A stretch of DNA of 22,322 bases, taken from positions 1 through 22,322 of the forward strand of contig URJQ01000039.1 of NCBI GenBank assembly GCA_900548195.1, given 5' to 3'. A program made the translations under genes and the position numbers. The notes beneath the pieces are model-generated. The model did no database searches, had not been told where the DNA came from, and worked only from the letters and a program-made list of their open reading frames with translations. Numbering within the stretch: position 1 is the stretch's first letter; every line of letters starts with the position of its first letter. Origin of the DNA: an uncultured Prevotella sp. Its GTDB lineage: Bacteria > Bacteroidota > Bacteroidia > Bacteroidales > Bacteroidaceae. Below are positions 8,720 through 15,087 of this stretch, one piece after another.

Positions 8720-9904
8720 CTATTGTTCGTCCACGAGCAGTAAGCCTTCAGCCTTGTCTTCATCGGCAAGAACGTAGAGATAGCGTGGCTTTATGAGGAT
8801 GCGAATGGCGTTGACATGACCTGGAAGCCCGGCTTTTATCGCGTCGAAATTTATTTTGCTGAACGTAATCCTACTTGTGACATTCTCTCGTGTGGTGACT
8901 TTCCCATCCTTTGACAGTTCTACATCGTAGGTCACCTCAATGACAGGATTGAATGAAGCGTCGGGAATAGCATAGAAATCACTGCCCCATTTGCGGTATA
9001 TGCCGTTGGTCACGATGAGCGTCTTGGTGCTGGAGTCGTAGTATTGCCGCTCATTCGTGTCATTGTTGGAATTGTCTGAGAATGAGATGGCTATGGCATC
9101 GGCATCCTCTATCGTAGCCTTTCGTATGCCAGACCATGCGATGTCGGATGCGTTCCAGGTGCTGTTGGTGGCATCCCATGTGTATGTTCGGCTCACTGTT
9201 CCTCCTGATGGAAGGTCATTGCCATAGAGCCTGACGCTCTTGATGCGGAAATGACGGATGTCATTCATCGAAGGATCAATCTGAAACTGCACGTTGTAGC
9301 CCGTCAGAGTCTGGTCAAAGAGGAAATGGATCTTCTCCTTTGTGTCGATGATGTCCTGGGTCTCATGCACCGGAACATTGCTTATGATGGGTGCATACCT
9401 TGTGTCGGTGAGAATCGGAAGCGCGTTGCTGCCTTCTGAAAGGGCAGGGATGTCGAAAGAAAGGGTGTAACAGCCCTGCGTTCCTTCGGCTTTGGTGAAT
9501 GCGACTCCCTCACGATAAGGCATGTAAGCCACGAAGTCGAAGGTCTTGCAATGGGCAAAGTCTGCCCAATATTTCTCATCCTTCTTATTGGTGTATTTCC
9601 AGTTTTTGCTCGTAATGTCGTAATTCATGCTGACGTTGGAGAGCATGGAAAGGTCTGCTGGCGATGCGGAAACGGAGGCAGATGTCATGTCATGATAGCC
9701 GAAAACGCCCATTGTGGCAGGATGTCTGGTGGCATCATAGGGCTCATATCCGTCTGTAGCTCTGGTGATAGGCTGCTCTGTACGTGCAGAGAAGGTAATC
9801 ATGCCGTAGTCATCAGGGTGCTGAATGGGCATATTCTCCTCGCTTTGGCAGGCGGTAAGGAGCAGGGATGCAGCAAGATATATATGGAATTGCTTGATTG
9901 TCAT
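8720..9904 (-). CDS. Fimbrillin-family surface lipoprotein (Mfa/FimA-like)
   Basis: The start at ATG 9904 gives 394 residues beginning with a lipoprotein signal, MTIKQFHIYLAASLLLTAC, with Cys19 as the lipidation site. The frame stays open upstream to 9988, but only the 9904 start puts the signal peptide at the N-terminus. CQSEEN after the lipobox is acidic, like the export signal of Bacteroidetes surface lipoproteins. Next comes MITFSARTEQPITRATDGY; the TRA motif (R48-A49) is where fimbrillins of this family are commonly cut by a trypsin-like protease during assembly. GVFGYHDM is typical of fimbrillin-like N-terminal domains. It is the third gene of the cluster, 77 nt after the 396-residue lipoprotein gene and 72 nt before the giant pectinesterase gene. 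It is probably a structural or accessory subunit of a surface filament. Confidence 0.75.
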   Translation of the reverse strand: MTIKQFHIYLAASLLLTACQSEENMPIQHPDDYGMITFSARTEQPITRATDGYEPYDATRHPATMGVFGYHDMTSASVSASPADLSMLSNVSMNYDITSKNWKYTNKKDEKYWADFAHCKTFDFVAYMPYREGVAFTKAEGTQGCYTLSFDIPALSEGSNALPILTDTRYAPIISNVPVHETQDIIDTKEKIHFLFDQTLTGYNVQFQIDPSMNDIRHFRIKSVRLYGNDLPSGGTVSRTYTWDATNSTWNASDIAWSGIRKATIEDADAIAISFSDNSNNDTNERQYYDSSTKTLIVTNGIYRKWGSDFYAIPDASFNPVIEVTYDVELSKDGKVTTRENVTSRITFSKINFDAIKAGLPGHVNAIRILIKPRYLYVLADEDKAEGLLLVDEQ

Positions 9905-9935
9905 ATTTGTTTCTTTGTTTTTTTTCGATAGGAAA

Positions 9936-9955
9936 CCAGCCTGTAACGCGGCTGG
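9936..9955 (-). promoter_or_regulatory. Intercistronic hairpin between the two fimbrillin-like lipoprotein genes
   Basis: CCAGCC and GGCTGG form a perfect 6-bp stem with an 8-nt loop in the 77-nt gap. In the mRNA sense it is followed by TTTCC rather than a U-run. It is therefore more likely an mRNA-processing or partial attenuation site than a full terminator. Confidence 0.4.
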
Positions 9956-9981
9956 CACAATGGCGGGGCGTTTATGTTTCA

Positions 9982-11172
9982 CTACCAATCATCCGTTCCA
10001 GTGCCGTCATTGTCGAAATTGGTGTCATTTTTCCATATTTCCACTTCCACGGGAACGAAGTCTATAGGCTCATCAAGTTCCAATGAGGCAGGCGCCCATT
10101 GCTGCGTTTTGTTTTGTGCTATGTTGATTTTTGTCAGTTTATCTTTCGCTCTGAAGTATGTCTTATTGCCGTTCTTATCATGTCCTAACAGATAGAGCGT
10201 GCTCTTTCCGATGTTGGCAGTATTGAGATTGATTGGTGCAAACATCATATAGGCAATGATATATCCGCGCCTTCCTGACGACGGCGTGCCGTAATAATGA
10301 TTGTCTGGCGTGTCAGTAAGGTCAAAACCAGAGTGGGAGACGTTTCCGCCTTCCTCCTTTTTCTCCTTCTGGAAAGACAAAGAGACGATATGGCTGGTGA
10401 CAGAATTGGTGAATGCCTCTGAGGAGTTGGTCTTTGTGATGTCCATATCAGCGTCGAGGATGAAGGCTGCATCCTTATTGATTACCTGGATGCTGTCATA
10501 AAAGCCTTCGGCAGGGATTCTGAGATAGAAACGAACGATGGAACCCAGACGCGTGAATTGGAATGACATATTGCCATGTTCTGGTGCGGTGGCTGCAGAA
10601 ACCATATAATCATACTTGCCTAAATGCGCTGAGGCTTCCTTCTCAGAAGCGAGATATGCCTGCATTTGCTCGTCAGATTGGGACCTTTTGTAGTACGCAT
10701 CCATATTGACGCTCTCTTTCTGTATCTGATTGCGATAGGTCACATGGATGAACTTTTTGTCTTCATCCACTGCGGTGAAAGGGCTGTAAGCTACGTATCT
10801 CTGTCCTGATGTGATGGAATTTACGTCCGTATCGGCATTTGAGAATTTGGCACTAAGTCCGTTTATATCATTTGCGTTGATGGAAAATTTCTGCTGTGCA
10901 GTGGAGATATTTGTGGCATTGATAGGGAAAACACCGAGAGCGTCAGTGGCGTCCCAAGCGAAAGTCATAGCGCGAAGCGTAGGACTGAACGTGAGTGAAG
11001 AACGTGTCAGCCCTTCTTCCTCTGGCTCTATCTGAGGACTTATGCCGATGATGCAGTCTTTTGGGTCAGCTAAAGGCAGGTCTTCGGCAGGCAGTTCCGC
11101 TAAATCGTTAGTGCAGCTGAAGGTCAGAAGCGCTATGATGAATGCTATGAAGTATGTATAAAACTTTCTCAT
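9982..11172 (-). CDS. Fimbrillin-like lipoprotein
   Basis: 396 residues starting MRKFYTYFIAFIIALLTFSC; Cys20 is the predicted lipidated residue. Near residue 57 is LTRSS, a possible trypsin-like processing site of the fimbrillin type. FAWDATDALGVFPINA and QRYVAYSPF match the W-D-x-x-D-x-LGVF and Y-x-AY-P-F pattern of Mfa-like/fimbrillin N-terminal domains. The C-terminus is EIWKNDTNFDNDGTGTDDW, an acidic, Gly/Asp-rich end. The gene begins only 2 nt after the stop of the upstream 351-residue gene, which supports one operon. It is predicted to be a surface-anchored pilus-like subunit; which role it has (stalk, anchor or tip) cannot be told from sequence alone. Confidence 0.75.
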   Translation of the reverse strand: MRKFYTYFIAFIIALLTFSCTNDLAELPAEDLPLADPKDCIIGISPQIEPEEEGLTRSSLTFSPTLRAMTFAWDATDALGVFPINATNISTAQQKFSINANDINGLSAKFSNADTDVNSITSGQRYVAYSPFTAVDEDKKFIHVTYRNQIQKESVNMDAYYKRSQSDEQMQAYLASEKEASAHLGKYDYMVSAATAPEHGNMSFQFTRLGSIVRFYLRIPAEGFYDSIQVINKDAAFILDADMDITKTNSSEAFTNSVTSHIVSLSFQKEKKEEGGNVSHSGFDLTDTPDNHYYGTPSSGRRGYIIAYMMFAPINLNTANIGKSTLYLLGHDKNGNKTYFRAKDKLTKINIAQNKTQQWAPASLELDEPIDFVPVEVEIWKNDTNFDNDGTGTDDW

Positions 11173-11174
11173 GA

Positions 11175-12230
11175 TTAGCGTTTGATGTATTTCTTGCCGT
11201 TTAAGATGAATGCTTGCTTATGGTCTTGCTTTCTTATCTTTATGCCCGAAAGCGAGAAAGCCGTGTCGCTTTGCATACTATGGGGCAGGGGAGAAACAAG
11301 AGTTGAGTGAATGCCAGTCTCGATGTTCTGAGTCAGAATATGCTCAGTGTCTATAGGAAAATCGCCCGTCGTGACAGAAGGAGACTCTAAAGCCGACGTT
11401 ATCGAGGTTACGGAAGTCTGATTCTTGCCAGTCTGCTGGCTTTTTGCGCCAGCCTTTTGTCCGCTGATAGCCACGGGATAAGTCTTGCCTGCCTGCAACT
11501 CAGTGCCTCGAATGCTTGCTTCATGCTCGATGCCATCGGTCGTGACGAGAGAAATCCTTATCATCTTGTCGGTCAAATCCACAGGAAGAAGTGAGATATA
11601 TGCAGTCAGAGGCTCGCCGTCTGCAGGACTGATGTCGTCCAGCAGGAGGGTGATAGTCTTGCTTCTGTCTGTCGCCGTAACCTTCTGCTCTGGTAGGTTC
11701 ATCTCTGCTTTGGTGGCAAAAAGCGGTTCGTCGGTGGAGAGAGTGATGGAAGCCAACTGTCTATCATCTTCCATTTGCCATTCTATGCGAATGATGCTGC
11801 ATAGATGCTGCAGGATGATGTCAGCCGAATTATCCCCCGTAGTGTATTTCCCCATCATGAAATCGAAGGCAGAAAGGTGTGAGAGATCATTGTTATTGCA
11901 TTGCTTCTGCCCTGTGAAAAGGAGAGGCAATGCCGTAATCTTATTGCCATCGGAGACGTAACGGGTGTTGTATGGAGCGTAAGCATAGTATGAAGTATTT
12001 GCTTTTGTGCTCCATCCCAGGAAGGAAAGCAGGGCTGTGTGCGGGTCACTGTCCACGTCAGTCACTTCTGAGTAGAGACGTGTGCCTGAGACAGTGTAGG
12101 TTCCCACCTTATCTTTCTTTTCCCAACTGAATATTATTCCCTTGTTTGCAGAAAAGACATAGTCGTTTGCGGAGACATTTCCCACCGCCATCAGAGTGAT
12201 TATAAATGCGTATAATGCAGTTTTTATCAT
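11175..12230 (-). CDS. Fimbrillin-like exported protein with C-terminal sorting-like motif
   Basis: 351 residues. The N-terminus MIKTALYAFIITLMAVGNVSA is a Sec signal peptide without a lipobox Cys, unlike the two following genes. IIFSWEKKDKVGTYTV and SYYAYAPYNTRY match the pattern of Mfa-like fimbrillin domains. The last 28 residues, AFSLSGIKIRKQ...AFILNGKKYIKR, follow the pattern of short C-terminal signals on Prevotella and other Bacteroidetes exported proteins, and also resemble the end of the giant protein in this cluster. A Ser/Thr/Gln-rich linker at about 255-320 separates the two parts. It is the first gene of the cluster, directly downstream of the promoter at 12322-12353. It may be a secreted, type IX-like exported subunit; this is inference. 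Confidence 0.65.
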   Translation of the reverse strand: MIKTALYAFIITLMAVGNVSANDYVFSANKGIIFSWEKKDKVGTYTVSGTRLYSEVTDVDSDPHTALLSFLGWSTKANTSYYAYAPYNTRYVSDGNKITALPLLFTGQKQCNNNDLSHLSAFDFMMGKYTTGDNSADIILQHLCSIIRIEWQMEDDRQLASITLSTDEPLFATKAEMNLPEQKVTATDRSKTITLLLDDISPADGEPLTAYISLLPVDLTDKMIRISLVTTDGIEHEASIRGTELQAGKTYPVAISGQKAGAKSQQTGKNQTSVTSITSALESPSVTTGDFPIDTEHILTQNIETGIHSTLVSPLPHSMQSDTAFSLSGIKIRKQDHKQAFILNGKKYIKR

Positions 12231-12321
12231 TTGTCAGTTTTTGTTCTTTGTGCCGATGCCTGTTGGATTCGTAGTTTCCAGATTCGTTGCCGTGTTATTT
12301 TTAATTTCAGAAAAATGCTTA

Positions 12322-12353
12322 CAAAGATAATATAATTATCTTGCGCACGCAAG
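12322..12353 (-). promoter_or_regulatory. Promoter of the fimbrillin/pectinesterase cluster with an overlapping palindrome
   Basis: On the minus strand TATCTTTG (12329-12322) matches TAnnTTTG exactly. A CTTG box (12353-12350) lies 20 nt upstream, one mismatch from TTTG. The -33 box is inside the inverted repeat CTTGCG-CA-CGCAAG (12340-12353), which could be an operator. The leader before the ATG at 12230 is about 85 nt. Confidence 0.65.
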
Positions 12354-12436
12354 AAAAAATGTGCTTTTGTGATGTTTTACTATGATATTACTCCATTTTT
12401 CTTACTTGAAAAAGCGCGGAATACGGATTTTTTTAT

Positions 12437-12444
12437 TAACTTTG
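12437..12444 (+). promoter_or_regulatory. Possible -7 element of the prmC promoter
   Basis: TAACTTTG matches TAnnTTTG and is followed by CATT. No good TTTG box is seen 19-20 nt upstream, so this is a half-supported promoter. It would give a leader of about 125 nt before the prmC ATG at 12576. Confidence 0.4.
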
Positions 12445-12465
12445 CATTGTGGTTTTGTTGAAGAA

Positions 12466-12533
12466 TAAAATATCAATAAATAAAAATAATCAAACAAATA
12501 TATTTTTCTTTGTTTTTTTATATTGATATTTTA
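12466..12533 (+). promoter_or_regulatory. AT-rich nested hairpin in the prmC leader
   Basis: TAAAATATCAATA (12466-12478) and TATTGATATTTTA (12521-12533) are perfect 13-bp inverted arms. An inner pair AAACAAA (12492-12498) and TTTGTTT (12509-12515) is nested between them. The structure sits between the putative -7 element and the start codon. Confidence 0.5.
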
Positions 12534-12544
12534 TTCCGCAAGCG

Positions 12545-12572
12545 AACCCAAAACCCACAACCCCCAACCCCC
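12545..12572 (+). repeat. AACCCNN heptamer array; G-quadruplex motif on the opposite strand
   Basis: Four consecutive heptamers, AACCCAA, AACCCAC, AACCCCC and AACCCCC, end 3 nt before the prmC ATG. On the minus strand this reads as four runs of three to five G with loops of 2, 4 and 4 nt, which fits the standard G-quadruplex pattern. It is preceded by CCGCAAGCGAA (12536-12546), which also occurs at 15712-15722. Confidence 0.6.
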
Positions 12573-12575
12573 AAA

Positions 12576-13478
12576 ATGCCGACATTTCAAGAATTAGTAA
12601 ATAGTCTTCAGAAACAATATCCGCAAGGTGAAGCAAAGAGCATAATAAAGCTATACCTCGAAAAGCGATTCTCATTGACTTTCGTCGATGTGTGTCTTGG
12701 CGGACTTTCATCGCTCGATGACGCTCAACTGCAAGACCTTGAGCGAGATATAAACCTTATGAAAGATGGCGTGCCAGTGCAATATGTGCTCGGGACGGCA
12801 GAGTTTTATGGTCGTGATTTCAAGGTGGAAGAAGGCGTATTGATACCTCGTCCAGAGACAGAGGGCATTGTAGAAATAATCAAAAATATGACAAGTGAGG
12901 CTGAGCGTAATGTCACGGCTCAGGGAAAGTCTTTCTCCGACTGTGCGAAAGCTCAGAAAAAGCTGCGAATTCTCGACATAGGATGCGGCTCAGGATGTAT
13001 CAGTGTGACCTTGGCATTGGAGACTTGCTCGCAAGTGATGGCATGGGATATCTCCGATACTGCTCTGAAAATGACTAAAAGAAATGCTGAAGACCTCAGC
13101 GCAGATGTGTCTGTGGAGAGACAGGACGCTCTCCTTGCTCCAGAGGATGATGTGGAAAAGTGGGATTTCATCGTCAGTAATCCACCTTATATCTGTAAGC
13201 GTGAAGCGATGGAAATGGAGAAAAACGTATTGGAACACGAGCCCTCACTGGCTTTGTTCGTGCCTGATGACGACCCATTGCTGTTTTATCGCGCCATAGC
13301 TGAGTATGGACTTCATGCCTTGAAGCCCGAAGGCGCATTGGTATTTGAGATAAATGAGGCGTATGGACCTGAGACAGCCCAACTTATGATGAGTCTCGGC
13401 TATTCGCAAGTGCAAATCAGCAAAGACATTTTTGAAAAGGAAAGATTCGTATATGGCAAGAAAAAGCCCCTCAATTGA
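12576..13478 (+). CDS. prmC: Release factor glutamine methyltransferase PrmC (HemK family)
   Basis: 300 residues from ATG 12576; the frame is open further upstream but that part covers the leader repeats. PrmC transfers a methyl group from S-adenosylmethionine to the Gln of the GGQ motif in peptide-chain release factors in the cytoplasm. The small helical N-terminal domain (about 1-85) is followed by GVLIPRPETE (87-96), the SAM-binding motif LDIGCGSGCISV (133-144) and the catalytic SNPPYI (201-206), the hallmark of glutamine/adenine N-methyltransferases. A spacer of about 25 residues between PRPETE and motif I (106-129) is slightly longer than usual. The end overlaps a 28-bp palindromic terminator: the TGA stop lies in its centre. 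It is a single gene, convergent with the lysozyme-like gene downstream. Confidence 0.92.
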   Translation: MPTFQELVNSLQKQYPQGEAKSIIKLYLEKRFSLTFVDVCLGGLSSLDDAQLQDLERDINLMKDGVPVQYVLGTAEFYGRDFKVEEGVLIPRPETEGIVEIIKNMTSEAERNVTAQGKSFSDCAKAQKKLRILDIGCGSGCISVTLALETCSQVMAWDISDTALKMTKRNAEDLSADVSVERQDALLAPEDDVEKWDFIVSNPPYICKREAMEMEKNVLEHEPSLALFVPDDDPLLFYRAIAEYGLHALKPEGALVFEINEAYGPETAQLMMSLGYSQVQISKDIFEKERFVYGKKKPLN

Positions 13479-13488
13479 GGGGCTTTTT
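13461..13488. terminator. Bidirectional intrinsic terminator overlapping the 3' end of prmC
   Basis: A perfect 28-bp palindrome with arms AAAAAGCCCCTC and GAGGGGCTTTTT around AATT. It is flanked by A and T runs on both sides and therefore works on both strands. It ends prmC (whose stop is at 13476-13478) and the convergent gene at 13499. Confidence 0.9.
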
Positions 13489-13498
13489 CTTGTTGAAA

Positions 13499-13924
13499 TT
13501 ATTTCAGATACGCCATTACTTTCTGGTAATAACGCTGTGTACTCTTCACCTTGTATTTTATGCCACCGTTCCATAGGCGGATGGCTTTCTCGATATCATT
13601 AGTAGGATTATACTTACTCATGAATATCACAAACATCTCTCTGCTCTTCTTCACATTATAACGATCCTTCAAAGTGTAGCGTTTCTTCTCGCCACGTGCT
13701 TTAAGAATCAGGTTGCAGTCTTTCACGCAGATAGGCTTTATCTGCATAGCACCGACACAGTTGCCACTCTTGGCATTTGGATCTCCCTTACTCTCTACTT
13801 TTGTGATGGCATCCATCAAAGGACCCCAGTCGAAAGTCTTGTCTGACTTTGCGCTACCTTCGTTGGCAGCAATAAAAATTGAAACAAATACAAGTACAAT
13901 CTTTGCAATCTTTGAAATAAACAT
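13499..13924 (-). CDS. Small exported lysozyme-like (transglycosylase SLT-type) protein
   Basis: 141 residues from ATG 13924; this start places the signal peptide MFISKIAKIVLVFVSIFIAA at the N-terminus, whereas the longer frame to 14041 adds an unrelated basic extension. After the signal, FDWGPLMDAITKVESKGDPN contains the E-S-x-G-x-P core of lytic transglycosylase/lysozyme-like domains, where the Glu is the catalytic acid. NCVGAMQIKP corresponds to the G-(A/L)-MQI segment, and AIRLWNGGIKYK to the later N-G-G motif of the fold. It is shorter than typical soluble lytic transglycosylases and lacks any cell-wall-binding domain. Its role is probably local cleavage of peptidoglycan glycan strands in the periplasm. 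It converges with prmC. A strong promoter lies about 400 nt upstream, leaving a long leader. Confidence 0.75.
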   Translation of the reverse strand: MFISKIAKIVLVFVSIFIAANEGSAKSDKTFDWGPLMDAITKVESKGDPNAKSGNCVGAMQIKPICVKDCNLILKARGEKKRYTLKDRYNVKKSREMFVIFMSKYNPTNDIEKAIRLWNGGIKYKVKSTQRYYQKVMAYLK

Positions 13925-14330
13925 ATCTAAAGGTTTTCCGGAACTTGAGTTCTTGCCGCGGGCGTCTTCTCTTCTAAAGGAGAGTCTTGTAGCTATTGCG
14001 TTGCGTACACTCTCTGCGTGACGTCTGATTGTATTCTCCACTTGTCCATCAGTCTGTCGCCTTCTTTTCGTTGAGGCATTCTTCTGTGGTCATTACGCTG
14101 TGGACTGTTACTGTCACGGAGGCAGGCTCGTGGCACTCTGGAAATATATGCCTAATGGATTTTTCTATCTTGAATAATAGAGGTGAAAGTTTGAATTGTT
14201 TCCAAATAAAACTTTACTTATCCAATGTGTAAAAGACACATTTTCCGGTTCCCATTTTTAATTCAGCAACCTCAACGCATACCCATCTTTCGGGCATTAC
14301 ACTTGCGCTAATAATTGCCATTAACATCTG
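13925..14330 (-). other. Long leader region of the lysozyme-like gene
   Basis: About 400 nt separate the predicted transcription start (about 14325) from the ATG at 13924. This stretch carries the interrupted reading frame at 14049-14321 and small inverted repeats, such as the GAACTTGAGTTC palindrome near 13940. It does not match a structured RNA that I recognise (no RNase P, tmRNA, SRP or 6S signature was found by eye). Confidence 0.4.
14049..14321 (-). pseudogene. Possible small gene interrupted by one in-frame stop
   Basis: From ATG 14321 the frame gives 35 residues (MAIISASVMPERWVCVEVAE and on), meets TAA at 14214-14216, then stays open for 54 more codons to TGA at 14049-14051. The second part includes SIRHIFPECHEPASVTVTV. 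An in-frame ATG also exists at 14327. The predicted transcription start is only a few nt upstream, so the message would be nearly leaderless. The final TGA overlaps an ATG (TGATG) that opens an 18-codon frame. I recognise no family. It could be a broken gene, a 35-residue small protein or chance. Confidence 0.35.
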
Positions 14331-14362
14331 CAAAGGTAATAACAAACTCCTTTTCAAGCAAA
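14331..14362 (-). promoter_or_regulatory. Strong Bacteroidetes-type promoter
   Basis: On the minus strand TTTG (14362-14359), a 20-nt spacer and TACCTTTG (14338-14331) match the consensus with no mismatch. It drives the leader described at 13925-14330 and, beyond that, the lysozyme-like gene. Confidence 0.7.
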
Positions 14363-14493
14363 GGAAATCCCATATTTCTGACCTTTTTTGTCTTATTTTT
14401 TGATATGTGTCAATGATGTTATAAGTTGCGAATAATCAGAAAATTACGTTAATTTCCCTTAATAATGTGTGCCTACACAATGGGAATCAACGA

Positions 14494-14521
14494 AGAATGA
14501 AGAGTGAAGAATGAAGAATGG
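14494..14521. repeat. AGAATGN heptamer array
   Basis: Four heptamers in a row: AGAATGA, AGAGTGA, AGAATGA and AGAATGG. They are followed by GAGTTAC. The same unit and the same following bases occur at 15616-15650. Confidence 0.6.
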
Positions 14522-14664
14522 GAGTTACACTTTTTCAGTAAAGAATGAATAGTGGAGAGTGAAGGTGCTGGAATCGTGCAGATGCGGTTGGCGAGGCTGA
14601 TTTGTAATGCGGATAAATGTGCGAAGGAGAAGACAGGTACTTCTGCTTTCTTGTGCATATAGGT

Positions 14665-14757
14665 ACTGTCTTCCAGACAGTCACTTGTAGGTATCCATAG
14701 TACCCGAGACTATGTCCCGGGTTACTCTCGCTATGCTCGGTATAGGCTTCCAGCCTA
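14665..14757. repeat. Dispersed repeat with TTCCA-loop hairpins
   Basis: This contains CTGTC-TTCCA-GACAG (14666-14680), CCCGAGAC-TAT-GTCCCGGG (14703-14721), a GGGTTACTCTCGCT element (from 14719) and TAGGC-TTCCA-GCCTA (14743-14757). The first and last hairpins share the loop but not the stem. The unit is related to 941-979. Confidence 0.6.
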
Positions 14758-14992
14758 ATCTACACAGATTAGTATGCGTCCGATTGCCTTTCATATATAT
14801 GTAAAGCGGACGGAAAAATAGAACAAAAACGTGAAAGCAATCGTATCGAAAAGCGATATCTAAGCTTTCACGTTGCAATAACATAGATATTAGGCGGTAA
14901 AAGCTATGTTATTACGTCCTAATAACTATGCTTTTACCGCCTAATATCTATGCTTTTGCAACGCTCTTATTATCAATTAGTTATAGCGTTGC
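14756..14992. repeat. Cluster of consecutive hairpins with a 23-bp perfect inverted repeat
   Basis: The hairpins run in series. TAATCT-acac-AGATTA is at 14756-14771. CGTCCG and CGGACG arms are at 14777-14812. CGTGAAAGC and GCTTTCACG arms (14830-14872) enclose an inner TATCG/CGATA stem. A 23-bp perfect inverted repeat has arms at 14882-14904 and 14930-14952 around a 25-nt loop that itself pairs, with outer arms CGTTGCA and TGCAACG (14871-14963). GCAACGCT and AGCGTTGC are at 14958-14992. The last two structures share bases, so they compete. No coding sequence is seen. Confidence 0.7.
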
Positions 14993-15087
14993 TTCGTGAC
15001 AGTCGATTGCAAACGGGAAAATCGAACAGTTTTTCTCCTGCTTTATAAGTTCTGGAAATGTAATTTCGCCCACCAATGCCCTTTGCA

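Noticed and set aside
14029..14232. A 67-codon plus-strand frame near the lysozyme-like gene
   Set aside because: There is no promoter or motif for it, and the predicted promoter reads the opposite strand.
13940..14330. Known structured RNA (RNase P, tmRNA, SRP RNA or 6S RNA) in the leader
   Set aside because: None of the conserved core sequences of these RNAs could be found by eye; the stretch also contains a long interrupted reading frame.
14681..14884. A 67-codon frame on the minus strand
   Set aside because: It is made of the dispersed hairpin repeats; peptides of this kind arise from the repeat itself and show no protein features.
14871..14963. Integron attC site or insertion-sequence ends
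   Set aside because: The arms form a large hairpin, but the conserved attC core bases are not clear, there is no integrase or transposase, and no target duplication was seen.
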